A stretch of DNA of 64,000 bases from Chlorokybus atmophyticus (Eukaryota > Streptophyta > Chlorokybophyceae > Chlorokybales > Chlorokybaceae): contig RHPI01003156.1 in the NCBI GenBank assembly GCA_009103225.1, forward strand, positions 102,537 to 166,536, written 5' to 3'. The notes below the pieces were generated by a model, which was not told where the DNA came from, ran no database searches, and was given only the letters and a program-made list of their open reading frames with translations. This document shows positions 11,102 to 22,130 of the stretch, piece after piece. Made by a program: the position numbers and the translations under genes. Each line of letters begins with the position of its first letter. Within the stretch, counting starts at the first letter, position 1.

Positions 11102-12343
11102 GCCCGCAAGACCAGCACAACACCTTCGCTTTCTCTCGCTTTTTCCCCGTGCGCGCCCACGTGACCGCCTGCACCAGCGCCCTCTCTCTCGTACTAGGCT
11201 GTGGCGTCTGGACTACTACTGGGTAGTAGTAGGGCTAACAGTAGTGATGATGTGCCTTGCGGGCGTGGCGTGGAGGAGGGATCGCCTACGCACGTGTGAA
11301 GCATGCGGCATGCCTGCAGGAGGAGGCCTGGCCTTGCCCTCAGGTATCGCTGCGCTCTTCTGCGCGTGGTCCATTGCGTGCATCCGAAGGCTTGCGTGCA
11401 CAGCTATTTCATAGCATATGGTTAGATAGATAGAGGGGGCCCCCGATAGCATACTTGAAATCTTGCGAAGACTGTGTGCATGGGTGATTGTTGCTGACAC
11501 GGTTGCGCTCTCTCAGTGCGCACGCGCGTGTTGGGGAGGGAGGCGGGGTATTTAGTAGATGATTCGTGAAGTCGACACTATGCTGTCATGCATGCCCAGT
11601 CTTTCCGGTCATCAACCACCACTACACGGTGCGCACAGCACTGTTTGGTGGTGATGGAATGAGGTGGGTGCGCGGGTGCATGGGCTTGTGCAGCCATTGG
11701 CTGTCGCGACTCCCGCTTGCTCAGCTCATGTGTCATGTCATGTTTTGTGTAGGCCTACCGCACTCACGGCGAGCCTCTCTACGCCGCCGCCACCGCAAGA
11801 TGCACTCACAACAGGCAGGACATTTGCGTTGGTAACATGGGTTGAAGTTACAAAACTCAGGTGCTCATTCGGTACGTATAGCTCAGTGGTAGCGGCTGAC
11901 TGCAGATCAGCAGGCCCGGCCCGCTTGGCACGTGCAAAGCAGTAGTAGAGTACAATAGCTTGCATGCGAGCGTGCATGTGTGCATGTGTGCACGGGCTGT
12001 CTCATTTCGATGGGTTTTGCTAGTCGCGCAAGACGTGGCTTGGCTTCTCTCCCAGTTCACCAGACACGGCCAGTATTCAAATTGTAGTACGGGTATATAT
12101 ATGGGTACACAAGAGTTCATGGCCACAACATCACATCGCGTTTGCCACATACACTTGGTCACAAACTGCAAGAAGGGCAGTAGTTGTGTGGGCGACGATC
12201 GCTCTTCCACATCAAGACCAGACAACACACGTGTGCAAGTACAAAACTCATTGGATGTACTGTTATCGTACAAGAGCTCAGAGTTCTATAATACAAATTG
12301 AATTGGGTGAAGGCATACTCTATGCTACACCGCACGCAATGAA
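11102..12343. other. Spacer between two minus-strand genes
   Basis: This 1.2-kb spacer lies between the start of the neuferricin-like gene and the stop of the GGT gene. Apart from a tRNA-Cys-like fragment at about 11871-11935 no gene was found. Short open frames here lack splice-consistent continuation. Confidence 0.5.
11871..11935 (+). pseudogene. tRNA-Cys(GCA)-like degenerate sequence
   Basis: TAGCTCAGTGGTAG resembles a D-arm/A-box. A perfect 5-bp anticodon stem (11895-11899 with 11907-11911) encloses the loop CTGCAGA, whose anticodon would be GCA (Cys). The putative acceptor strand GGTACGT can pair at six of seven positions with ACGTGCA near 11930. The D-stem lacks two bases and no T-arm with a TTC loop is present, so this is more likely a tRNA pseudogene or tRNA-derived element than a working tRNA. 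Confidence 0.45.
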
Positions 12344-15300
12344 TCAATACCCAGCGGGATAACCGTCTTTGCGGACATCGCTGACGGCCGTAAGCCTCCC
12401 GCGCCGCACTTTCGTCAACACGCCATCCACCGTCACGCCAATATCGCCCACAGAGTCCTCCAGGTCCTGCACCACCAGCTGGCACACGGCAAGCCCACCA
12501 TCCTGACACAACAAGTTGAGGACGCAATAATAAAAGATGTGTGTGTGCATTGACCAAGTCTCCATCCCAACCTGGGAATGCAGCGTGTGGTTGCGTCTGG
12601 TCAGGGCCGCAATGACCTCCTCTGGAAGCTTCACAGGCAACGTGTTGTCTCCATACGCGTCAAACTCCTCATACAGCACTTGATTTGGGTACAACTGTCA
12701 TCAACGTAGTCAGTATGAGTGTCATGACTGACATAATTATTGCAAACACACGTGTGCATATACACTCACAAGCACACGCACGCACATCGGATAGTGTCAC
12801 GACTGGCAGCAAATCTCAAAAAGTTGAGAAAGCACACACACTAGCGGACGCGCACGCGCACATACCTGATGGTGTACTCGCGCATTGGAGACAGCTCGGT
12901 AGGGTTCCAAGCCCTGCGCGATGACGGCGAGGGTGACGGCAACCGTGGACGTGATGATGCGGGGGCCACCCGAGGCTCCAACTACAAGCTTGACGTGATC
13001 ACCCTGACAACAACACACTCAACATAAACACACCACACAGGACAGGAGGACGCCATGCACCCAACATGCGCTATACCTGCAATACAATGGTTGGCGACAT
13101 GGACGAAAGGGGCCGCTTCGCGCCGGCGACATAGTTGGCGGGTGAGGGTGCCATGCCGTATGCGTTGGGTTTGCCCGGGATGGAGAAGTCGTCCATCTCG
13201 TCATTGAGAACAATGCCGGTTTGTGTTGAGAGAACCTGCATCACCACGTGATATGCTCATTTGGCAGCAAGCTCACAGCTAACATGGGCTGATAGACAAG
13301 CATGCGGTTACCTTGGCTCCAAAGTACGTGTTGATGGTGGAAGTCATGGCCACGGCATTGCGCATGCTGTCCACAACAGAAAGATGCGTTGTTCCTGAAC
13401 ACACATTCCAGCATTATCACTACAGCGGCAGTAGTAAAGGCAAGGAGGGAGGATAGTGTGCATGTGTGTGTGTGTTTGTGACTCACCATGGTCATCAAGT
13501 TGGGCAAAGGTTGAGCCATAGTGAGCCGGCTCAAAAGTGATGTCATTATCAATATCCGCGCGCAGGACTTCCGCAAAGCTAGCGTTCAGCATTTGTGTTA
13601 TGACATTAGCCGTGTCAACATACTGCCAACCAATGCCAATCAGCACCACGCGCGCACATATCAATGATCAACTTCAGCTGTGACACACAACTTACTGCAG
13701 GGTCACCGAGCGACATCCGCAGTGCAAACGCGTGTTTGAAAGCTTCGACCAGCCGGTGCGTTGCTAGCGGGCCCAAACCGGCAAACGGCTCCATAAATCC
13801 CTCCATCATGTGCAGTATAAGAGACATGGCCGCACCACCTGCGGATGGTGTAACTCTTGTTTGCTATTTGTGTCACCTTGCAACATTCTGCAAAGGCACA
13901 CATACACACCTGAAGAGGGCGGGGGTGCACCAATAACAGTATAGCCAAACGCATCTGTCACCAAAGGCTCGCGGATAACAGGATGGTAGCCAATGATGTC
14001 CTCACTCGTGATGATGCCACCCGCTTGCTGGATATCCTGCTCATACATGAACAGTGAGTACACATTTACTGTGTGGTGGCATGATAGAAACCGCAATATG
14101 CACTGACCTCCACCAGCTGTTTGCCAATAACGCCGTCTTGGCTGTACATTGCCTGGGGTCCCTCGTCTGCCAACACTCGCAGCGTCTGTTCCCATAGCAA
14201 TAACAACAACCAATCATTGAGTTGCTATGCCACCTTTGGTCTCAACATGCACACTACAAGGGCATATGTTCTGATGAGCGCCATACCTTGGCCAACTCAG
14301 CGCGAAGGCACGTGTCGCCAGCTTCAAGGAGCTCACCATCTGGTGCGAGCATCCCACGAAGCCCGGGATCATTCATAATGGCCTGATGAGGCGCATACAT
14401 TGACCCATTAGGCACTTCACTACAACCGTTACAAAAATTACATGAGTTGATTGAGTGTGCTTGACAGGCACTGACCTCCTGCTCGGCCTCTATTGCAGCT
14501 GCGAGGGGGAGACCAATCTTGAATCCTTCGGCAAGCTTGATGGAGGGTTCGAACAGCCGCGCCCATGGCAGCTGACCATATCTCTGCAAAAGAGGAACGC
14601 ATTTACTCATTGCAGAAACGTACGTGCGTGCATGCGTGCGTGCGTGGACAGACACACGCACACGCACACGCGCACGCGCGCGCACACAGTGTTGCATTTT
14701 GATACCATAGGGTGCAAAAGTTGGTAGACACACAAATCTACGGATGGCCAAAGCAACAACTGTCTGGCCCACCTGCCAGGCCAGGTGAAGTCCGGCCACC
14801 TCGCCGGGCACGGCCACAGCCAGGCCGCCCGCGACGGCCTTCTCCGGGTTCGCGACAAACATGTCTTCAGAGGCTGCTGCCGGCGCTGTCTCCCGCGAGT
14901 CGATGACTGCACACATACCAACAGACGTCACGTGTTTGCTTGAGGAGGAGAGCAGCATACAACACACACATACCTTCTGTTGTCCCGTTTGCCAGCCGTA
15001 TTAGCATGAACGCGCCGCCGCCGATGCCGCTGGACATAGGATGCACCTGTGGGACGGTGATGTATGTTGTATGATGTGCCAAGTTGCACCCACAAAGAAT
15101 AGATGTAACTCACCACACCCAGGCACAAGGCTGTGGCAATTGCGGCATCCACGGCGTTGCCGCCCTCCGCCAGCATGTCTTTGCCAATAATCGAACACGT
15201 GGCGTCGTCGGAAGCAACCGCACCGTTGGCCGCTGTGATTGCACGCTGCACAGGATGTGAGAAAATATACTTTCCCATGCCCACAAACTGCTGCAAGTTG

Positions 15301-16448
15301 TACGTGGTGACGTGCACATCACCTTTGTGAACTGGTCACTCTGACAGGGTTCAGCAGGGACATGGTCTCTGTTGTGCGCATCAAGTCAGGAAACAACTTC
15401 CTTGAAGTAATCAGCTTTTCCAAGTTGAATGAGAGCAGCATTGCAACGAAGCACTGATGTACCTGCCCCAACTGTATGACGACGCTGTAGATGCCAGGGA
15501 CAGCGTGGCTATTAGGAATATCATCGCCACGACTGCCAGAGCTGCAACGTACACATGCAATGTGATGTGTTGAATTCACAAGCCAAAATGTGAGCGCCTG
15601 TATGCAATGTGCGCCCGAGTTTCTACATATGTGTCGCTGTGCGTGTCCTTGTTGAGCGACACTAGCAGCTGTGCAGTGTAATGTGATTCGCAGTACCAAT
15701 GGAGATCATGTTGAAGGTGGGGTGCGGCAGCCTGCTGATCCTCTCCCACCACGAGAGCGTCCGCCAGCTCCTTGGTTCCCACAGCCTCGACCGCAATCCG
15801 AAAGACTGACCACACAGTGCAGAGTCAAGCACACATACGCGCGCAACCACACACGCACACACAGACACGCGTGTGCTCACACACGCATACGCATGCATGC
15901 GCACGAAAGCAGCCACATGTAGCTGATAACCAAGAGCACTCACTCCATGCGCGCTGTCAAAGCTGGCGGGCTCGAGCTCAACGGGTTCCAATGCGCCAAC
16001 TGGTGAGGCCGGCCTGTCATGGTAGTAGTCCTTGCCACTGCTTAGCCGACCAACCTCCACGTCGCCGAACTGACGCCTGCATTTGCCACTTTGTGTGAAC
16101 AGGCTACTGGCTGCTGTATAGATAATGGGACAAGTAAGCAGGCGCATGATGATCGTGTTGAGAGGAAGGTGGAAAAGCAAAGCGTGCGCGCATGCGCATG
16201 TGCTTGCGTGTCCTAGTGGCTCTTAATAAGTTAGCTCGCAATGCGTGGACGGCAGTGTAGAGAAGTTCATTATGTGCGTGCACAGTAACAAAGTTGTGCT
16301 TGTGCATAACTCGCAATCAGCAATGCCACTGCATGCTCTGCAGCATGGCCTCAACAGTTCGTTACGAGCCAGGCAACAGCCCGAGTACGCAAGCTTACCT
16401 CCCATGCGGATCTCCAGCAGCAGGGGCAGCTAGCCCACGACCCGACAT
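12344..16448 (-). CDS. GGT: Gamma-glutamyltranspeptidase, type II membrane protein
   Basis: An N-terminal-nucleophile enzyme cleaving gamma-glutamyl bonds of glutathione and its conjugates. Nineteen minus-strand exons give 701 residues: 16399-16448, 15944-16076, 15697-15805, 15463-15541, 15323-15368, 15114-15245, 14974-15046, 14773-14906, 14476-14583, 14287-14382, 14108-14185, 13910-14036, 13696-13838, 13487-13622, 13312-13394, 13077-13235, 12866-13003, 12572-12694, 12344-12502. One membrane span lies at about 98-118 after a 97-residue cytosolic tail. Conserved sites are DSRETAP (Arg212), the autoprocessing and catalytic GTTHLS site (Thr483), NDEMDDFS (Asp524/525), PLSSMSP (Ser553-Ser554) and GASGG (571-575). 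The predicted large subunit ends before Thr483. All catalytic residues are present. The N-terminal exons before the membrane span are the least certain part. The gene is divergent from secY. Confidence 0.92.
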
Positions 16449-16612
16449 CGCGGTCGCCGCCTCGCCTCCCCACCCCGGCCTGGCCCGGACTGCAATCTGG
16501 CCTGGTCTGGTCTGGTTGCCCTGCTGCTTGTGCCAAGCAGCACAAGCAGTGCGAATTGCACAAGGTTTATCCAACCCTAATTTATGCACCCAACCCTGTG
16601 CCACGTGGCAGC
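16449..16612. promoter_or_regulatory. Short bidirectional promoter interval between GGT and secY
   Basis: Only 164 bp separate the two predicted start codons on opposite strands, so the core promoters and 5' UTRs of both genes must overlap unless a 5' non-coding exon exists. The interval is G/C-rich on the GGT side and contains repeated CTGGTCTGGT/CTGGCCCGG tracts. No TATA box is evident. Confidence 0.5.
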
Positions 16613-19600
16613 ATGGCGGCGGCGGCGGCGGCGGCGGCGACAATGGCGCTGCCGGCGTGCGCGCTGTTGTCCCGGGCATGCCTGCGCGTGGAGTCCGCCA
16701 CAGCACGCACTACAGCATTGCGCCGCAGTGCCGGAGCATTCACCGCTCCTTCCAGCAGGCCATTGCGGACTAGCAGGCCGCCAAGGCTGGTCGTGCAAGC
16801 TGCCGCCACACCATGGAGGTTCGTCCTTGCCAGAGGGCCAACCAACAAAGATTAAACCAACACAATGCACAGAATCAAGCTGATTGTGGTTGCTGCAGTT
16901 GCCATCCAAGTGCATGTAGCTGCAGGTTGCATATTTTCCTCCAAGTGTGGGATTGTGCATTGCCCTGTATTGGTTGCACAACATTGAGTGCTGTAACTGC
17001 ACAACACATCAAGTGCACAGTGGTTTTCTACCACTCATCTCTCGCCTTCAGTGCCTTTGGGTTGGTGTAGCTCTTATATGTAACTTCATAGTAACGTATG
17101 AAATTGCTTGCGTGCGTGCATACATTGTTGTCATGCTGCACGTGTGCATTAATTGCTCTCACCCCAAAAACACAGGAGGAGAGGCATTGATGGTCTTCTA
17201 CGAGGGAGGGGTGAAGCCACCTTTGATCCTTTGGGGTTCGGCAATGACTGGCGGCGGTGGCGGCAAAGCACGCAGCTGGCGAAGGAGGAGCAGGCGCTCG
17301 ACACGCTGCACATGGCCAGCGGTAGAGGCCCCAGCGGCCTCGGGTCGCAGTCGGTCAACCAGATCCAGAACTTCTTCAACTCCAACCTTCCAGAACGGTG
17401 TGCATGCAGCTGTGCATTTCCTATGGGAGTCCAGCTAGTGAACATCAGCGCCGATTGACCGCGGTAGTGTAGTGGCTAGTTGAAAAAAGCAACATCAGCA
17501 CGTGTGCATGTCGCACACAACAGCCAGCATGTAGTTTATTTGGCTAGCATTCACAGGGTGGGGTGCATTGGCATATAACCAGCCTATCTTCTGCTTCAGC
17601 ACCCTTGTGTGTGTTTGCACAGGGGGCAATCAAGTTTTGACGCGTCATTGCTGACGGTTCTTTGTCCCTGCCAGGTTGTTGATCTTGTTCCTCCTGCTGT
17701 TGCTCTCACGTGTGGGAGTGTACATACCGCTTCCCGGCGTGGACAGCAAAGCATTCGCAGAAAGCGCTTCACAGGGAGGCTTGCTGAATTATCTTGACAC
17801 ACTGTCAGGTGCGTGTACAGGGGAATATAGCCCAGATGGTGCTAGAGTTAAAACACTGTGCATATGACATATTGGTTACTCTGCCATACCCATACAGGTG
17901 GCGGCATCTCCAAGCTGGGTATCTTCAGTCTGGGCATTGTGCCTTACATCAATGCTTCAATTGTGCTACAGGTGAGCATCTTTTCACGAATGGATTGTAA
18001 GCGGGTGCTTTCAGGGTGGGATGTTTTACATAATCCGTGCTATGTGGCAGCTGTGGCAATCGGTGTTTCCAAAGTTGAAGAAGCTTGTGCGCGAGGAGGG
18101 TGAGGCTGGGCGTCGCCAATTCGAACAGTACCAGCGGTATGCTGCACTGGCATTTGCAATCACGGGGGTGAGTTGCAAGCGGCCGCAGTGCATGCATCAC
18201 CTTTGTGGATGCAATGGCATATGCAATCCAGTAACTATTACAATCGCAGGCAGTCGGTCAGGCGTTTTTCCTCCGCCCTTATGTTCCAGACTTCAGCCTG
18301 GCCTGGTTTGCGGAGACTGTGCTTACTCTCACCGCCGGTGCCATGATCTCCATGCACATTGCTGGTAGGTGCTTGTCGAGGCAGCCTCATTCAATGCAAC
18401 TACAGCTTTATGCATTGCAGCTGTTGATGCCTCAGTTGCGGGTCTCACAGCTTGTCTTCCTCGCAGAGTTAATCGGTGAGTTGAAGATTGGCAACGGCAC
18501 ATCCATTGTCATTTTCACCAACATTGTGTCCAGCATCCCGGGAGGCATTGGCAAGACAGTCACGGCTGGGCTCAATGCAGACAATGGCGCGCTCAACGTT
18601 GCAGCCTTCTTGGCTGCGTTCCTGTTCATAACAACTGGCGCAGTTTACGTGCAGGTACAGCACATGCATGTGGTTGTCCAGCTGCGTTGCTTTGTGCGTG
18701 CCTGACGGTATAACGCAGCTTGCTAATGAGCGCAACATGCAGCTTGCTGAGAGGAAAATACCCGTGAATTATGCACGAGGACCGAACTCCGGCGGCCTCT
18801 CACGGCTGAGCTATTTCCCCCTCAAGGTGAATCCACTACACTTTGGTCTTCGCTTCGCGCATGGCGTTTAGGTTGATGATAACATCCGTGTGTGTTGCAC
18901 AGGTCAACAGCGCGGGCGTCATGCCAATTATTTTCGCATCGTCGCTGATCACCGTGCCGGCACTGCTCGGGAGGATAGACGCCTTTAGCGGCCTGCGCGG
19001 CCTTGCTGTTGCACTGTACCCAGGCGGTAAGGTGTCGTTGTGTTGTTGTTCCAGCAATGTACAGTAGTGTCTCCATGCAAAGGTCATGGTTACCAGTGCG
19101 ATCTCATTTGAAACCACAGCAGCAAGTGTTGCTTTATGCACTTGGTTTCTGCAGGCGGGGCATACCTTGTGACCAATGTTGCACTCATTGCCTTCTTCAA
19201 CTACTTCTACACCTTCCTGCAACTCGACCCGGATGATGTGAGCGATCAGCTCAAGAAGGCCGGCGCGTCGTTTAGCGGTATTCGGCCAGGCCGCTCCACA
19301 GCAGCATATTTAACAGACGTGAGTATCAGGTTGCATCAGCGTGCATATTGACCACTCAATGCTGTGACATAACAATGGGTTGTTGTGCGCAGAGGCTGTC
19401 GTACTTGTCATTCTTCGGGTCCATCTTCCTGGCCCTGCTGGCGGCGACCCCTTCCCTGGTTGAGGCCACTACCGGACTGACGGCCTTCCGTGGGTTCGGC
19501 GGCACGTCCCTTCTCATCTGCGTGGGCGTCGCCACAGACGTCGTGCAGAAGATCCAGGCTGAGCTTGTGATGGAGCAGTACTCCACCCTGCAGGTGAGCC

Positions 19601-19840
19601 ATGCTAGGCAGGATGCCTGTTGCGTAGAGTTTGTCGTATCATGTTTTCAGTCAAGAGGGGTGGTAGCGATGTGCGCTGGAAGATGGTACATTGTTTGCGT
19701 GTTGTCCAGACCGACCACTTGCTGTGTTGTTATGTTAGGATGACCTTCAGCGGCGGCCGACGCTGCCTGGCTTGTCGCAAAAGCCTCTCCCGCCCGCTCC
19801 CTCAAAACCCGCCCCCGAAGAGAAAAAGCAGCAGCGCTAG
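16613..19840 (+). CDS. secY: Plastid preprotein translocase SecY, nuclear-encoded
   Basis: Central channel subunit of the thylakoid Sec translocase. Twelve exons give 584 residues: 16613-16818, 17176-17397, 17675-17808, 17898-17971, 18051-18167, 18250-18364, 18467-18654, 18719-18826, 18903-19026, 19155-19318, 19393-19593, 19739-19840. Residues 1-65 form a transit peptide (polyalanine, then Arg/Ser/Thr-rich without acids, ending VVQAAA). The first membrane segment begins near 144 and is followed by VGVYIPLPGVDSKAF. Further family landmarks are SLGIVPYINASIVLQ, FPKLKKLVREEGEAGRRQF, IGNGTSIVIFTNIVSSIPG, GVMPIIFASS, FFNYFYTFLQL and LTAFRGFGGTSLLI. The C-terminal tail (exon 12) is Pro/Lys-rich and unrelated to membrane segments. 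Altered copies of exon 12 occur at 27754 and 32200. Polyalanine codons are GCG repeats. Confidence 0.95.
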
Positions 19841-20639
19841 TACTTGTGTCTCTGTACTATGTAGTCGTGCAGCATGGGTTAGCTGTTTATCTATATGCAA
19901 CCTATGCTGTCAAATGACTGGTGTTGACTGCAAAAGCAATGGAGATGACAGGTCATGGTTGCATAGCACAGAATGCGGTCACCTTGTTCGGTTTACCTCC
20001 TGCACCAGGCTTGGTTTGTGCACAAGCAATAACTCAGTCATCATGTTGGTAATAGTTGAATGACCATTACACTGCATACCTTTCATGCCGGATATAGTAA
20101 GGCACAAGTGTTGCCAAAATGTGTACTGGGTAGGCAGCTACGCATGCTAGCATGTCATTGCATGCGTACTCTGTTCCGTCATGTACAAACAATGCGAAAA
20201 CGGAAATGCACATGCATAGTGGCATGCACAGTCAGCAGCATGCAGAGTCACATTGTGTAGCTTGCTAGCACAACGCCACAAGTGTATTGGTTTTAACGTT
20301 CCTGATAACAAGGTGCATGCCCAAACCAGTGTTTTTTGTCTCTTCGAACTCAGCCATGCTTTGCAGAAAACTGTTGTAGCTTTCATTATCCTCAGATGTC
20401 ACATCCGGGCTTGCAGGCTGCTTTGCCAGGTGCTGCAAGTTGCAGCACCTAGCAAACCATGGGGCAAACCATGGAAGCAGCATCAGCATCCTTGCGTTGT
20501 TGATACCAGCGTCTTTAGCACGGCTGGGCTTTGGAGACTCAGCCGGACCTCTCGCTTGAGGACGACTCAGAGTCAATCTCGAGGTCCTCAATCACCTCTG
20601 GAGAGAGAATTGCCGCTCACCAAAACGCCCCAGCAAAGC
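19841..20639. other. Region downstream of secY, no clear gene
   Basis: On the minus strand, 20268-20440 stays open and reads as an acidic, Asn/Ser-rich peptide (for example TSEDNESYNSFLQSMAEF), and 20530-20610 reads as a Ser/Glu-rich peptide. These could be exons of an unrecognised minus-strand gene. No family similarity is seen and no full exon chain could be built. Confidence 0.3.
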
Positions 20640-21395
20640 TGAACTTGAGGCACTGCGTCCTGCTTGAGGCGCAGTGCCTAAAGCGGGCCGTGCGGCGGTG
20701 GATAAAGCGGCGGAGGCGGCGGGGCAGGCGCAGCAGGTGTTGGAGGAGGTAGAGATGTGATGGAAGACAGGGGATGAAGAGAGCAGCGACAAGTGTGTCA
20801 AGGAGGAGGGCTGGCATGGAGCTGTCAGCTTGCTTCATCGCAACATCCACTGGCAGCCACTACGACGGCCGCGAGAGGTGCGAGTGGTTTGCTGCTTCTG
20901 CCCGTGTACGTGTGTTTTTGAAGAATAACGGTGGACACAGAATGGACGGATTTCACATATTCATAATGTAATCTTGTTCTAGGCACAAACTGCTGAGAGG
21001 CAACCAGTCGAAACGCACTTTCACATACACGCAGCAGCAGCTGTCGCAGCATGCATGCACACAAGCAAAGTTATCACAATTGGCAGTGAAGCGAGGTGCG
21101 TGCGTGCGGTTCTACTACAGCACCGTCATGCCTGCGACTTGTCTTCTTGCTGGCATTTGGTAAAGTGCTGAGGTTGCCCTGAACTGCACTTGGTTGCGAA
21201 TATTACGCGGGCAGGCAGCTCCTGCGTACTGCTGTAGGTGGGATTGGTTGTTCAGGCATTAGTCGGTGTACTTTATAACTCTGCACTGCCTACTCAAACA
21301 AGCTTGCAAGTTCGTCATTGTTCTGTCAGAGGGGATGGAAGGACCCCCCCCTCTCTCCGCCCCCTCTCTCTCCCTCCCCCTCTCCCCGCCTCTCC
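20640..21395 (+). repeat. Acidic coiled-coil-type repeat copy followed by a pyrimidine tract
   Basis: GCGGGCCGTGCGGCGGTGGA at 20686-20705 matches the unit repeated at 29615-30070, and the downstream CACTACGAC block and GTTGCAAGTTCG block (about 21300) also have counterparts near 30165 and 30495. The copy ends in a C/T-rich tract (about 21338-21395), the position where the second copy has a long (CT)n run. The order of blocks is conserved, which points to a segmental duplication. Confidence 0.5.
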
Positions 21396-22129
21396 CTGCA
21401 AGTTGTACGTGGTGACGTGCACATCACCTTTGTGAACTGGTCACTCTGACAGGGTTCAGCAGGGACATGGTCTCTGTTGTGCGCATCAAGTCAGGAAACA
21501 ACTTCCTTGAAGTAATCAGCTTTTCCAAGTTGAATGAGAGCAGCATTGCAACGAAGCACTGATGTACCTGCCCCAACTGTATGACGACGCTGTAGATGCC
21601 AGGGACAGCGTGGCTATTAGGAATATCATCGCCACGACTGCCAGAGCTGCAACGTACACATGCAATGTGATGTGTTGAATTCACAAGCCAAAATGTGAGC
21701 GCCTGTATGCAATGTGCGCCCGAGTTTCTACATATGTGTCGCTGTGCGTGTCCTTGTTGAGCGACACTAGCAGCTGTGCAGTGTAATGTGATTCGCAGTA
21801 CCAATGGAGATCATGTTGAAGGTGGGGTGCGGCAGCCTGCTGATCCTCTCCCACCACGAGAGCGTCCGCCAGCTCCTTGGTTCCCACAGCCTCGACCGCA
21901 ATCCGAAAGACTGACCACACAGTGCAGAGTCAAGCACACATACGCGCGCAACCACACACGCACACACAGACACGCGTGTGCTCACACACGCATACGCATG
22001 CATGCGCACGAAAGCAGCCACATGTAGCTGATAACCAAGAGCACTCACTCCATGCGCGCTGTCAAAGCTGGCGGGCTCGAGCTCAACGGGTTCCAATGCG
22101 CCAACTGGTGAGGCCGGCCTGTCATGGTA
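21396..22129 (-). pseudogene. Exact 734-bp copy of GGT exons 2-5, truncated
   Basis: The segment 15291-16024 reappears here at a constant offset of 6105 with no difference that I could find. It contains GGT exon 5 (21428-21473), exon 4 (21568-21646), exon 3 (21802-21910) and part of exon 2 (from 22049). It begins directly after a C/T tract and ends directly at the single N at 22130. Perfect identity, including introns, next to an ambiguous base argues for an assembly artefact rather than an old duplication. If real it is a very recent, non-functional fragment. Confidence 0.85.
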
Positions 22130-22130
22130 N
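22130..22130. other. Single ambiguous base, probable contig junction
   Basis: One N lies immediately after the end of the perfect GGT duplication. Other single Ns (30798, 49059) follow long CT microsatellites, which suggests that these mark joins or unresolved ends. Confidence 0.7.

Noticed and set aside
10711-11174. Alternative long frames over exon 1 of the neuferricin-like gene on both strands
   Set aside because: They are shadows of a G/C-rich coding exon and do not continue through splice sites.
16351-16706. Pro-rich minus-strand ORF extending over the secY start
   Set aside because: The GGT first exon with ATG at 16448 accounts for the coding part; the rest is the antisense of the secY polyalanine and transit-peptide codons.
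17457-17490. tRNA-like string CCGCGGTAGTGTAGTGGCTAG inside secY intron 2
   Set aside because: Only an A-box-like stretch is present; no anticodon arm, T-arm or acceptor pairing follows.
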